Part shown: in pieces, positions 17,669 to 25,919 of the stretch
Numbering within the stretch: position 1 is the stretch's first letter
Layout: each line of letters opens with the position of its first letter
DNA from: Okeania sp. SIO3I5
GTDB lineage: Bacteria; Cyanobacteriota; Cyanobacteriia; Cyanobacteriales; Microcoleaceae
DNA length: 48,061 bases
Reading direction: 5' to 3'
Assembly: GCF_010672085.1 (NCBI RefSeq)
Contig: NZ_JAAHHT010000047.1
Location: forward strand, 1-48,061
Program-made: the position numbers and the translations under genes
Notes under the pieces: model-generated
What the model was told of the DNA's origin: nothing
Seen by the model: only the letters and a program-made list of their open reading frames with translations
The model's database searches: none

Positions 17669-18324
17669 TTATTTTTTCTGTTGCTGCTTTCGGGATAAGG
17701 CGGCGATCGCTACTAAACCCACCATTCCGACTGTGCTAGTTGGTTCGGGAACTGATGTTGTTTCTTGTTCTACTGTCAGCTTTAGTTCTGCGGAAGAAAT
17801 AAGCGCATCATCGGCATAAAACCAGGGAATTATATTAGTAACTCTAATGAACTGATAATATCTTCAGAGGTAAATCCAAAGTCTAGCAAATCTATAGAAA
17901 CTGTACCTGTAGTTCTCACAGCAGGGATGCCAGGAATGTTACGTTGACGAATAAATTTTTCGCCAGTAACTCCAGTGATATCTGTTGTAACTAAAGAATC
18001 ACCAGGAGAGAGAGTTAATGTTAGGAGAACCGAATCTAGAGGACTAGAAGTCGGAAAAAGCCTTAGATTACTGTCACCTGAGAAATCAAATAACCACTTT
18101 GTTCTTTCACTATGTCCATCACCTGTAGTAAACCTTGAGGAAACTCGACTCTGTAGAATCAGAAAATCTCCATTCTCTAGATTTCTTCCAAAAACAGGAG
18201 TTAGGGTAGGAGATCCAGTAGCAGTAGCTTTTCTAGAAATAGCAAGCGCTTCTTTGGGAACCAAGAAAGTCATGGTTGTCAAAATGGCGAAAAACGGTAG
18301 GGATAAGTAATTTTTTCTGAGCAT
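17669..18324 (-). pseudogene. PEP-CTERM sorting-domain protein with a frameshift
   Basis: The first frame (18324 to 17830) begins with a Sec-type signal peptide (SLPFFAILTTMTFLVPKEAL, cleavage near residue 28) and continues as a beta-rich exported protein. The next frame continues it after a shift near 17850-17865, reading YQFIRVTNIIPWFYADDALI, SSAELKLTVEQETTSVPEP, a hydrophobic VGMVGLVAIAAL helix, SRKQQQKK and a stop at 17669. VPEP plus helix plus basic tail is the PEP-CTERM signal used for exosortase-type sorting. The two parts clearly belong to one gene, so one indel in the DNA or the assembly breaks it. No exosortase gene is in the window. Confidence 0.85.
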
Positions 18325-18452
18325 ATTTTTATTTCCTCAATAAGTTTATGATTTATCCTAAAGACAAGGAGGATTGCTTTCTTTCAAACCATGGCGATCG
18401 CTATACATCAATTAACCAATGCTGACACACAGCTTTCTATTGAGACTTACGC

Positions 18453-18600
18453 TTTAATAAGCGCGAACTAACACCGGCAGCGCCAACAGGAAACAGTGCT
18501 ATTAGTGTAGAAGGTTGGGGCACACGTTCACGTTCAGAATCATAGTAAGATTCTACAACTTTCATCGAAATATCATCAAGTGCAAAGTCATTGCCACCCA
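18453..18600 (-). pseudogene. C-terminal fragment of a second PEP-CTERM protein
   Basis: The minus strand reads GGNDFALDDISMKVVESYYD, SERERVPQPSTLIALFPVGA and AGVSSRLLKRKSQ, then a stop. GNDFALDDIS is the typical end of a DUF642/lectin-like PEP-CTERM protein, and VPQPSTL with a hydrophobic helix and basic tail is a PEP-CTERM-like signal (PQP in place of PEP). The frame is closed by a stop just upstream of GGNDF, and no N-terminal part is visible, so only a tail remains. Confidence 0.75.
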
Positions 18601-19100
18601 ACAACTATAATATTTTGTCTAGGAAAACAATTCTCGTTGGCAACCAGACTACAGCAACCTTTAGAACTTTCGGATTACTATCTTACAGATTATTCCCTTC
18701 CACTGGCAATAACTATTCCCAAAACTTAAAAAAGCACTCAGCACTTAGTAGGATAGATATCCGTTCCGCTCTGGGTTTCATGTTGCGTAGCAAAACATTT
18801 TTTTTACGTCCTCGTTTGCGGAGCATTCCGTCAGGAAGGGGAATTTCAATCCCTCGTCAAGCATCCGACTTCTTAAACCGGGGATGTTAACCCAAGCTGC
18901 TAAAAGCTGTTAATGAAGTTACGATCCAGGATACTAGCTGTTTGCGGAGCATTCCGGCACGGAAATGCTAAAAGCTAATAGCTAGTTAAAACAAACTAAA
19001 ATTCCCACCAACTTCTCAAAAAGGTCCCATAATTTGGTCTAGTCCAGAGAATAGTATATTATAGCTCCTGATTACTATTTTCCTGTTCTATCAACCTAAT
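18601..19100. other. 500-bp gap without a supported gene
   Basis: A 99-codon plus ORF at 18591-18890 overlaps the PEP-CTERM remnant and repeat DNA and looks random. The motif TTTGCGGAGCATTCCG occurs at 18816-18831 and 18939-18954. The last 60 bp before 19101 lack an obvious Shine-Dalgarno sequence. Confidence 0.5.
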
Positions 19101-20129
19101 ATGGAACTCAAAGACTTTCTGGGGACAAACCTTAAATACGACGTTAAAACCCTCGCCGAGGATGAATACCTGACTTGCGAGATTCAGGCTATACTTATTG
19201 ACCTAAATATGCTTAACCCGCCAGTAGATGGGATATTTGGCCCATTAACCACAGCAGCACTTCATCGGTTTCAAGTCAATCAAAAAAGTGGTGAAGCTGG
19301 ATATTTAGGGGAGAAAACTATTAAAAAATTGTTCGAGGCAATAGAAGTAAATATTCCCGCAGTTCCAATCATATTAAAAACTAAAAATGATACTATTCTG
19401 AAATCTAAACCGCTTCAATATTCTCAATTAACTGATTCAGAAAAACATCAGATTTCTGCTAATCAAGAATTTGAACTTTTAGCTTACGTTCCAGTTAGAA
19501 ATCACTTCAGAATAGCCTTTCGTAACCATAAACACAACGGTTCAGGAGTTTGGTATGTTGATGAAAAACAAATTGAAATTTATGAAAATAATCAAATTGT
19601 GCATCCCAAGTACCAACCAGATACTATCAGAATCAAAGTTCCCTACAAGCATACACTAGACGATTTGTACAATCCAACAGGGTTATGTAATATTACTTCA
19701 ATCGCTTCATGTTTAGAATTTTTAGAAGTGAATCGTAAGTCTAATTATGGTGAATTTGAAGACGAACTTTATGAATATGCTTTAAGTCAAGGTTACAGTC
19801 GTCATAATCCATATCATTTAGTTAAAATTGTTAGAGATTATGGATGTAGAGATACTTTTAAAACTAATGCCACTATTCAAGAAGTTCAAGACTTTTTAAT
19901 AGCAGGAAATCCTGTAGCTATACATAGTTATTTTACTTCTTTTGGTCATCTAATTGTTGGTGTTGGTTTTGATAATGAAGGATTATTTATCCACGATCCC
20001 TATGGCGAATGGTCTTCTACTGGATATAATACTAACTTAAGTGGTGCTTATCTACATTATTCTTATACATTAATTCGTAATGTTTGTATGCCAGATGGTA
20101 ATTTCTGGGTACATTTTATTTCTAAATAG
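19101..20129 (+). CDS. Peptidoglycan-binding domain plus C39-like cysteine peptidase protein
   Basis: This 342-residue protein has a peptidoglycan-binding_1 domain at about 22-80 (LIDLNMLNPPVDGIFGPLTT and ALHRFQVNQKSGEAGYLGEK), a beta-rich SH3-like spacer at about 88-162, and a C39-type papain-like domain at about 175-340. Probable catalytic residues are Cys196 in PTGLCNITSIASCL, His283 in FGHLIVGVGFD and Asp299 in FIHDPYGEW. No signal peptide is seen, so if it acts on cell-wall peptides its export route is unclear. It stands alone between repeat-filled gaps. The specificity is unknown. Confidence 0.8.
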   Translation: MELKDFLGTNLKYDVKTLAEDEYLTCEIQAILIDLNMLNPPVDGIFGPLTTAALHRFQVNQKSGEAGYLGEKTIKKLFEAIEVNIPAVPIILKTKNDTILKSKPLQYSQLTDSEKHQISANQEFELLAYVPVRNHFRIAFRNHKHNGSGVWYVDEKQIEIYENNQIVHPKYQPDTIRIKVPYKHTLDDLYNPTGLCNITSIASCLEFLEVNRKSNYGEFEDELYEYALSQGYSRHNPYHLVKIVRDYGCRDTFKTNATIQEVQDFLIAGNPVAIHSYFTSFGHLIVGVGFDNEGLFIHDPYGEWSSTGYNTNLSGAYLHYSYTLIRNVCMPDGNFWVHFISK

Positions 20130-20806
<677 letters not shown>

Positions 20807-21667
20807 CTATTCTATTTTCATACTTAAATCTAACCAAGTTGAACGAGTAATAGGAGCGCTTGTAGAAATATAATCTACTCCTGTTTCTGCCACATTCCTA
20901 ATAGTTTCTAGAGTAATATTTCCCGAAGCTTCAATTTTAATTCGACTATTATTTTCCCTAATTATTTTAACTGCTTGCTCCATCACTTCAACAGACATAT
21001 TATCGAGCATAATAATATCTGCTTGATGCTCCAAAGCAGTCTCTACTTCTACTAATGTTTCTGTCTCTACTTCAATACTTAAAGGATAAGGCATTCTTTC
21101 TCTAACTTTAGCGATCGCCTCCCCAATACTTCCAGCAGCAGCAATATGATTATCCTTAATCATTACCGCATCATCCAAACCCATCCGATGATTTTTGGCC
21201 CCACCAACTTGAGTGGCATATTTTTCTAATATTCTCATACCAGGTGTTGTTTTCCGAGTATCAACCAGTTGTACTTGCAGATCGGCAATTTTGTCTACAT
21301 ATCTACGAGTCATAGTTGCTATCCCACTCAGACGCATTGCCAAATTTAAGGCCACCCTCTCTCCCGTTAGTAAAGTATCTAAAGGCCCATCTAATTTAGC
21401 AATTACTGTTCCCTTCTCGCACCATTCCCCCTCTGGAACAGTGGGTAAAAAATTTACCTTTTCATCCAGAAGTTTAAATACCCTAGCTGCTATGGGTAAA
21501 CCTGCAATGACTCCTGGTTCCTTGACTAACCAATGGCCTGTTCCTAGAACTACCTCATCTCCTGCAAATAGGCCAGAAGTTGTGCGATCGCCCCTACCAA
21601 TATCTTCTAACAACCAATCTTTTAATAAATTATCTAATATTATTTTTGGAGGTACAACCACGTTCAT
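20807..21667 (-). CDS. nadC: Nicotinate-nucleotide pyrophosphorylase (carboxylating), NadC
   Basis: This 286-residue protein is of normal length for quinolinate phosphoribosyltransferase. The N-terminal half has EDIGRGDRTTSGLF. The barrel part shows ERVALNLAMRLSGIATMTRR, VDTRKTTPGMRILEKYATQV, GGAKNHRMGLDDAVMIKDNH, the VEVETETLVEVETAL segment, IIMLDNMSVEVM, and IEASGNITLETIRNVAETGV. All phosphate-binding basic residues expected of the family are in place. It converts quinolinate and PRPP to nicotinate mononucleotide in NAD synthesis. It is monocistronic here. Confidence 0.96.
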   Translation of the reverse strand: MNVVVPPKIILDNLLKDWLLEDIGRGDRTTSGLFAGDEVVLGTGHWLVKEPGVIAGLPIAARVFKLLDEKVNFLPTVPEGEWCEKGTVIAKLDGPLDTLLTGERVALNLAMRLSGIATMTRRYVDKIADLQVQLVDTRKTTPGMRILEKYATQVGGAKNHRMGLDDAVMIKDNHIAAAGSIGEAIAKVRERMPYPLSIEVETETLVEVETALEHQADIIMLDNMSVEVMEQAVKIIRENNSRIKIEASGNITLETIRNVAETGVDYISTSAPITRSTWLDLSMKIE

Positions 21668-22028
21668 AGTTTTGTCTGTTTCCGATATTAATAAATTGAA
21701 TAAAATTCTTTTTTGCTATACAAAGATAATTATCTTGTACCTTGCTTATATTTCTACTGCTTTAATCTTTAATATAAATATGTGGATTAAAATATATCTT
21801 AAAATGCTGAGGCACCTAAATTTTTTTTTATCGACTCTTCTATGATAATCAACTAGGCTGAGTAACAATTATAATTACCAATGGATAATTGAGATAATTA
21901 ATCAATTTGGCTTTATTGCCTTCTATTTCAAGAGAAAAAAAATTGTGATTTCCGGATATTCAATCCTCAAGGGTAAAACAAAGGGTAATTATCCATTATC
22001 AATTAATGAAAAAATTTGTCTCAATTAA

Positions 22029-22520
22029 TCAAATTTTACTTGTCTCTATCAATGCTTTTCGCGTTCTATTAACACTTTCCTCTACATCAACTAAACCATT
22101 TAAGGCTAATAGAATATCATCAGGAACTCCTAAAAGTTTAGCTGCTTTTCTGACAGCTCTTTGTTCTTGATCGGCAAATTCAAAATCAGCTTTAGACATT
22201 TTTATTGCATGATAAATTAAGGCTCTGCCAACATTAAAAGGCACATTAGCTTTATTAATATTAGGAAGTAGTTCTTCCAAATTGCCATTTTTATAGTCAA
22301 AAGTTCTGTATGCTTCAAGAATGTATTCTGGTATATTCAGGGCACGTTGGTGATTGATTAACCAATTCATTTCTGCTTGGTTAACTTCTCCATCAGCTCC
22401 AGCAATAATCAGCAAGGCATAGCCATAATAAAGAGTAGCTATTTCCTTAGCATTAGATAAACCATAGGCATCTTGGAAAAATGTCGGAAATTCAATTTTT
22501 TTTTCAAATAAATTGTTCAT
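22029..22520 (-). CDS. TerB-like (tellurite-resistance/DjlA-type) helical protein
   Basis: This 163-residue, all-helical soluble protein has the TerB core YALLIIAGADGEVNQAEMNW near residues 34-53, with its acidic metal-binding type loop ADGEVNQAE. It is followed by the second half KADFEFADQEQRAVRKAAKL LGVPDD. TerB domains are found in stress and membrane-associated systems, but the role of stand-alone copies is not known. A diverged, broken paralogue lies next to it at 22875-23644, so the pair arose by tandem duplication. ATG 22520 is followed by MNNLFEKKIEFPTFFQ, which aligns with the start of the paralogue. Confidence 0.75.
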   Translation of the reverse strand: MNNLFEKKIEFPTFFQDAYGLSNAKEIATLYYGYALLIIAGADGEVNQAEMNWLINHQRALNIPEYILEAYRTFDYKNGNLEELLPNINKANVPFNVGRALIYHAIKMSKADFEFADQEQRAVRKAAKLLGVPDDILLALNGLVDVEESVNRTRKALIETSKI

Positions 22521-22874
22521 TGTTGTTAGTAATTATATAAATTTATATCATATAGCAATTCCCAAAAAGCGTGAGGTACAAAATTCTTTGGTTTTAGGGA
22601 ACAGGGAACAGGGAACAGGGAACAGGGAATAGATAAAGAAGAAAAACAACTGTACCTCCGAGAGCTTAGGAAACGCTATATTTATTTTTTTGCCTAGTTT
22701 TAATTAAATATTAATTTTTCAATCTTAATAATATTTATTTTCTCAGTCTTCCTAAAATTTTACCGAAAAAATTTTTGTCTGAAGTAGAGTTGATTTACAT
22801 GCTCGATGTTAATAATTTTGTGTAAATCAAATCCCTAAGTGTAATATATTTTATTTGGGAAATTCCGACTATAA
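22521..22874. other. Gap holding miniature element copy 3 and AT-rich DNA
   Basis: Only the element at 22551-22680 is recognisable. The remainder (22681-22874) is AT-rich with no ORF. Confidence 0.6.
22551..22680. mobile_element. Repeat-loaded miniature element, copy 3
   Basis: It begins TATAGCAATTCCCAAAAAGC and ends with GTACCTCC ... AAACGCTATA, giving imperfect inverted ends. The interior has GAGGTACAAAATTC, then GGGAACA heptamers, then GAAGAAAAACAACTGTACC. Copies at 4279-4543 and 5826-5968 share the flanking parts but carry different heptamers, so this copy helps define the family. Confidence 0.7.
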
Positions 22875-23644
22875 TTATGGTCTATCTGTCTCTAACAATG
22901 CTTTCCGCATAGCATTTAGACTTTCTTCATGCTCCACTAAACGGTTTAGAGCTAATACAATATCATCAGGAACTCCTAAAAGTTTAGCTGCTTTTTTGAC
23001 AGCCATTTGTTCTTGAGTGGCGAATTCTAAATCTGCTCTACACATTTGAATGGCATCAAAAATTAATGCCCTAGGCACATTAAAAGCCACATCACATCTA
23101 TTAATATCAGGAATTAGCTCTTCCAAGTTACCATTTTTGTAGTCAAATACCTTGTATTGTAAAGTTTTATTGATTTTATAGAAAAACATAAAAAAACAAC
23201 TAAAAATATCTTAGACTGGGATTAGTTAAATTCCCTTATGTAGTTGAGGACTTTATAAAGCAACAAAAATGGTGTCAAATACAATGAGTCATGTCAATGT
23301 TCGTTTAAACACCAATACGAAAAGTAGTCCCAAACGTTTTTAGCAATGGGATAGAGGGTGTTGTAGTTCACCCGGTTAAGGTAACACTTAATTAAAACTA
23401 AATCAAAAAAGATTTTTCTATAGATTTAGTAACTATGCCTCAATAATTTCTTCTGGCACATTTATAGAACGTTGACGATTTATCAACCAATTCATTTCTG
23501 CTGTACTAACTTCTCCATCTGCGAGGCAATAGTCAACATTGCATACCCATATTTTAGAGTAGCTATTTCATCTGCATAAGATAAACCATACGTCTGTTTA
23601 TAAAATTCAGGAAACTCTACTTTTTTTCCAGATAAATCGCTCAT
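22875..23644 (-). pseudogene. TerB-like paralogue broken by a frameshift and a 277-bp insertion
   Basis: The start (ATG 23644) gives MSDLSGKKVEFPEFYKQTYG, LSYADEIATLKYGYAMLTIA, parallel to the intact neighbour. A one-base loss near 23522-23526 then shifts the frame. In the next frame DGEVSTAEMNWLINRQRSIN VPEEIIEA follows. After the element at 23157-23433 the gene resumes with YKVFDYKNGNLEELIPDINR and runs to the normal end LLETDRP at 22875. Removing the element and one TA restores EAYKVFDY, which aligns with EAYRTFDY of the intact paralogue. The 104-codon ORF starting at 23189 inside the element is therefore a chance fusion. Confidence 0.9.
23157..23433. mobile_element. 277-bp miniature element, copy 2, inserted at TA in the TerB-like gene
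   Basis: It is bounded by TA at 23155-23156 and 23434-23435. The element is the inverted counterpart of 10599-10909, with the same ends (TTGTAAAGTTTTATTGATTT and the inverted GTTACTAAATC) and a shorter, different centre. It has no ORF of its own, so it would need a transposase in trans. Confidence 0.85.
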
Positions 23645-23818
23645 AGTTATTAGTAATGAGAAATATGTATAACTTTTATTATACTCAATCCGGTTTACAA
23701 AAAACCTTTATTTTGAAGGTAAGGCAGAAGGCAGAAGGTTTAAAAAGGAATTTTAAAAACGTGGTGCATGATAACCGGATTCGGCATCATACAGCGATTT
23801 TCATTTCGGTAGACTATA

Positions 23819-23848
23819 AGTAGGGACGTTCCATGGAACGTCCCTACT
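23819..23848. repeat. Perfect 30-bp palindrome, arm AGTAGGGACGTTCC
   Basis: Both arms are exactly complementary around CCATGG. A sister palindrome at 32267-32294 has the arm GTAGGGACGTTGC around GCATGC. The two differ by compensating changes at symmetric positions, so base pairing is kept. Confidence 0.9.
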
Positions 23849-23933
23849 GGGTTTTGGTTGTGACAATGTGGTTGATCAATTTGAAAAGCGCTGTAACTAA
23901 TACTATTTAGAGACTATTTGTAACAGGACTTAC

Positions 23934-24014
23934 GCAGAACCGCTATATCTAGTAAGGGCGAATGCCATTCGCCCCTACATATAGTGTATAGTTCCATATT
24001 TTGCGTAAGTCCTG
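23934..24014. mobile_element. Miniature element with CAGGACTTACGCA termini, copy B
   Basis: The left end CAGGACTTACGCAGAACC equals that of copy A, and the right end is TTGCGTAAGTCCTG. The interior holds GGGCGAATGCCATTCGCCC, itself a palindrome. Confidence 0.8.
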
Positions 24015-24041
24015 TGTAAGAGGAATGTTAAATTCACAAAA

Positions 24042-24080
24042 AACAAAGGTTCTCTCGTATCGCTGAGAGAACCTTTGTTT
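24042..24080 (-). terminator. Rho-independent terminator of the 5S rRNA gene
   Basis: On the minus strand, ACAAAGGTTCTCTC pairs perfectly with GAGAGAACCTTTGT around an 8-base loop, followed by a run of T. It lies directly after the 5S rRNA 3' end, which supports a separate transcription unit ending here. Confidence 0.88.
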
Positions 24081-24087
24081 ATATTTA

Positions 24088-24205
24088 ACCTGGCATCGTG
24101 CTATTTTACCAGGCAGCTACCCACCGAGTATCTTCGCCACTCTAGCGTTTCACTTCCGAGTTCGGGATGGATCGGAGTGGTTCCACTACGTCATAGACAC
24201 CAGGA
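24088..24205 (-). rRNA. rrf: 5S ribosomal RNA (not adjacent to a 23S gene)
   Basis: The minus strand begins TCCTGGTGTCTATGACGTAG and contains the highly conserved CCGATCCATCCCGAACTCGG and AAGTGAAACGC, then GGTGGGTAGCTGCC and a 3' end complementary to the 5' end (CCTGG with CCAGG). The length of about 118 nt is normal. No 23S, 16S or tRNA sequence lies upstream within the window; the next gene upstream on this strand is the small protein gene at 24455. A possible -10 (TATAAT, 24229-24234 on the minus strand) lies about 24 nt before the mature 5' end. Confidence 0.95.
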
Positions 24206-24454
24206 AAAGCTAATAATTACTTACAATTATTATATTTACTTTTAACCTTTCAGGTCATCAGTAACTTTCTTTTCCTTACATTTATTACTATAAATACCTT
24301 TTCTATAAATGTCAACCCCCTAAGCAAAATTTTTTTTCCGCCTCAAATTTTCAGTTCCAATAGTCCATTTTTCCTAAACTACTCTACCCAAAAAGCGTCC
24401 ATCTCGTAATCATCCGTATATCCCTGCCCAAAACCATTGTCTGGCCTTCCTTTT

Positions 24455-24826
24455 TTAGTCAATTTTCCCTTTTTTCTCAAACCATTTAACCACCTGTTGG
24501 ACTGTTAAATCCTGGAGTGGCATAGCAGATTCTTGGGCAACCTGCTTTAAAGGAGATAACGAAGCTATCACCAATCTAGTAAAGAAATTCTCAAAATTAG
24601 CGTCTATATCTAAATTTTGCTTCAGACTTTCATCTTTTTTAATCCAAGTTTTCACCTGTTCAGCAGGTATTTCCTCCATAGTCAGACCAGTTTCGGCTGC
24701 TATTTGGTTTAAACACCTCAAAGAATAAATGGCCAATCGTGTTGAAAACTTATCCTTGGAAGTTAGAAGCGCTGCATCAACTTCAGCAGACTCTTCCGGT
24801 GTTAAAAATTCTATAGATGGTTGCAT
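24455..24826 (-). CDS. Conserved hypothetical cyanobacterial protein with a duplicated helical module
   Basis: The reading from ATG 24826 gives 123 residues, beginning MQPSIEFLTPEESAEVDAAL. A further in-frame ATG at 24856 would add 10 residues lacking conservation features. Two similar segments are visible: TRLAIYSLRCLNQIAAETGL followed by TMEEIPAEQVKTWIKKDE, and TRLVIASLSPLKQVAQESAM followed by PLQDLTVQQVVKWFEKKG. Each ends in a W-containing amphipathic helix. The gene lies 67 bp downstream of sufR on the same strand and is probably co-transcribed with it. I recognise no function. A link with Fe-S assembly is only suggested by position. Confidence 0.7.
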   Translation of the reverse strand: MQPSIEFLTPEESAEVDAALLTSKDKFSTRLAIYSLRCLNQIAAETGLTMEEIPAEQVKTWIKKDESLKQNLDIDANFENFFTRLVIASLSPLKQVAQESAMPLQDLTVQQVVKWFEKKGKID

Positions 24827-24893
24827 ATAAATTTTTGATTTTATATTTTGGTACACAAAAAAAGGGAGCTGATACCAGGCATGAAAAAAGTTT

Positions 24894-25580
24894 TTATTTT
24901 TTAGTAATTAAATAACCACAACGATGTTCTCCATTAACAATCCAATGAGTTCTCTCCACAGTACAATCAGCTAGTACAGTAGCAAACATCTCTAACTCAT
25001 GGCCACAAATACTGGGGAAAGATTCGGCCACATTAGATATAGCACAGTTGTGTTCTATCAATATATAGTCTTCAACTTCAGAGGCAGTTGAATTGATTGG
25101 GAATTGGGAATTTTGAATTTTGACTTGTTCATTAGGATACCACTCTGCCATGTAACCCTCAGCTTTGCGGAGTTCTACCAAATGGGCCACGCGCTCCGGC
25201 ACTGAACCTGTTCCCAGTAGTTGGCGATACTGCATTGCCTTACGTTGCCATTGTTTCTGCAGCACTTGGGTGACGTGTTCATGTCCCATAGTTTCTGCCA
25301 AGGTATCCAGGAAAGAAACAGCAAAGTCATCATAACTGTGGGGAAAGCGATCGCGTCCTTGAGTTGTCAGTTCATAAATATGTTGTGGCCTTCCCATTCC
25401 TGTTGATACTGATTTGTATGCAATTAGTCTTTCTGCTTCTAAATCCTTTAAATGGCGACGTATGCCTTGGGGAGAGATTTCTAGCGACTCAGCTAATTCC
25501 AAGGCAGTAGCTTGAGTTTGCTTCATCAAGTGTTGCAGGATTTCTTGTTTGGTTGAATTTTGTTGAGTAATTTCCATCAT
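24894..25580 (-). CDS. sufR: SufR, Fe-S cluster-sensing repressor of the suf operon
   Basis: This 228-residue protein has an N-terminal DeoR/ArsR-like winged helix (about 10-75, LAESLEISPQGIRRHLKDLE and LIAYKSVSTGMGRPQHIYEL). The C-terminal cysteine ligands are at about 179, 192, 206 and 221, giving exactly CX12CX13CX14C. That is the pattern described for cyanobacterial SufR, which binds [4Fe-4S] clusters and represses sufBCDS and itself. The gene is divergent from sufB. Its ATG (25580, or the second at 25577) leaves a leader of about 250 bp up to the operator candidate at 25836, longer than usual. All cluster ligands are intact. Confidence 0.96.
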   Translation of the reverse strand: MMEITQQNSTKQEILQHLMKQTQATALELAESLEISPQGIRRHLKDLEAERLIAYKSVSTGMGRPQHIYELTTQGRDRFPHSYDDFAVSFLDTLAETMGHEHVTQVLQKQWQRKAMQYRQLLGTGSVPERVAHLVELRKAEGYMAEWYPNEQVKIQNSQFPINSTASEVEDYILIEHNCAISNVAESFPSICGHELEMFATVLADCTVERTHWIVNGEHRCGYLITKK

Positions 25581-25919
25581 TTCACTTATCAGTTTGCTAC
25601 GTATATAAAAAGCCTCCTGGGGAGGAACTGGGTTTTTTCACCATAGTCATGCTCCGCAAACATATCGCTTAACGAAACAATACCTCCAGTAATAGGGACA
25701 CAAGAAAATCTGAAATTTTCCTTATTGATCCCCTTGAAGGGGGAGACTCGAACTCGGATTTTTTGGCCCCGAAAATTTTTTTTACTGGACTTTGACAATA
25801 TCGCTGTTGTTAATGTAACCTAAAATAGACTTAAGCAACAAATAAGTTGTTTAACTATTAAAGGCCACTAAAACTTATCTAACTACTAAGTAAGTAAATA
25901 TAACTAGGAAATAAGTAAA
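25581..25919. promoter_or_regulatory. sufR-sufB divergent control region
   Basis: The 339-bp gap contains a CCTCCTGGGGAGG hairpin near sufR (25609-25622), a TGCTCCGCAAAC repeat motif at about 25650, a CCCCTTGAAGGGGG hairpin at about 25730-25743, and the SufR operator candidate at 25836-25849. A 69-codon minus ORF at 25589-25798 crosses these motifs and is not supported. Confidence 0.6.
25836..25849. promoter_or_regulatory. Candidate SufR operator CAAC-N6-GTTG
   Basis: CAACAAATAAGTTG is an exact match to the inverted repeat CAAC-N6-GTTG described for SufR in Synechocystis. It lies 71 bp upstream of the sufB start, where repressor binding would overlap a promoter. No equally good second site is seen. 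Confidence 0.8.

Larger units (their letters stand above)
23645..24039. other. Gap with a perfect palindrome and a CAGGACTTACGCA element
   Basis: The AGGCAGA heptamer pair lies at 23720-23736. A perfect 30-bp palindrome centred on CCATGG (arms AGTAGGGACGTTCC) covers 23819-23848. Element copy B with CAGGACTTACGCA ends covers 23934-24014. No gene is seen. Confidence 0.7.

Noticed and set aside
25725-25760. tRNA-like T-arm sequence (GACTCGAACTCGG) near sufR
   Set aside because: Only a 3-bp stem forms around the TTCGAGT loop, and no acceptor, D or anticodon arms can be placed around it.
25589-25798. 69-codon minus ORF between sufR and sufB
   Set aside because: It crosses repeat motifs and hairpins in the regulatory gap, and no family pattern is seen.
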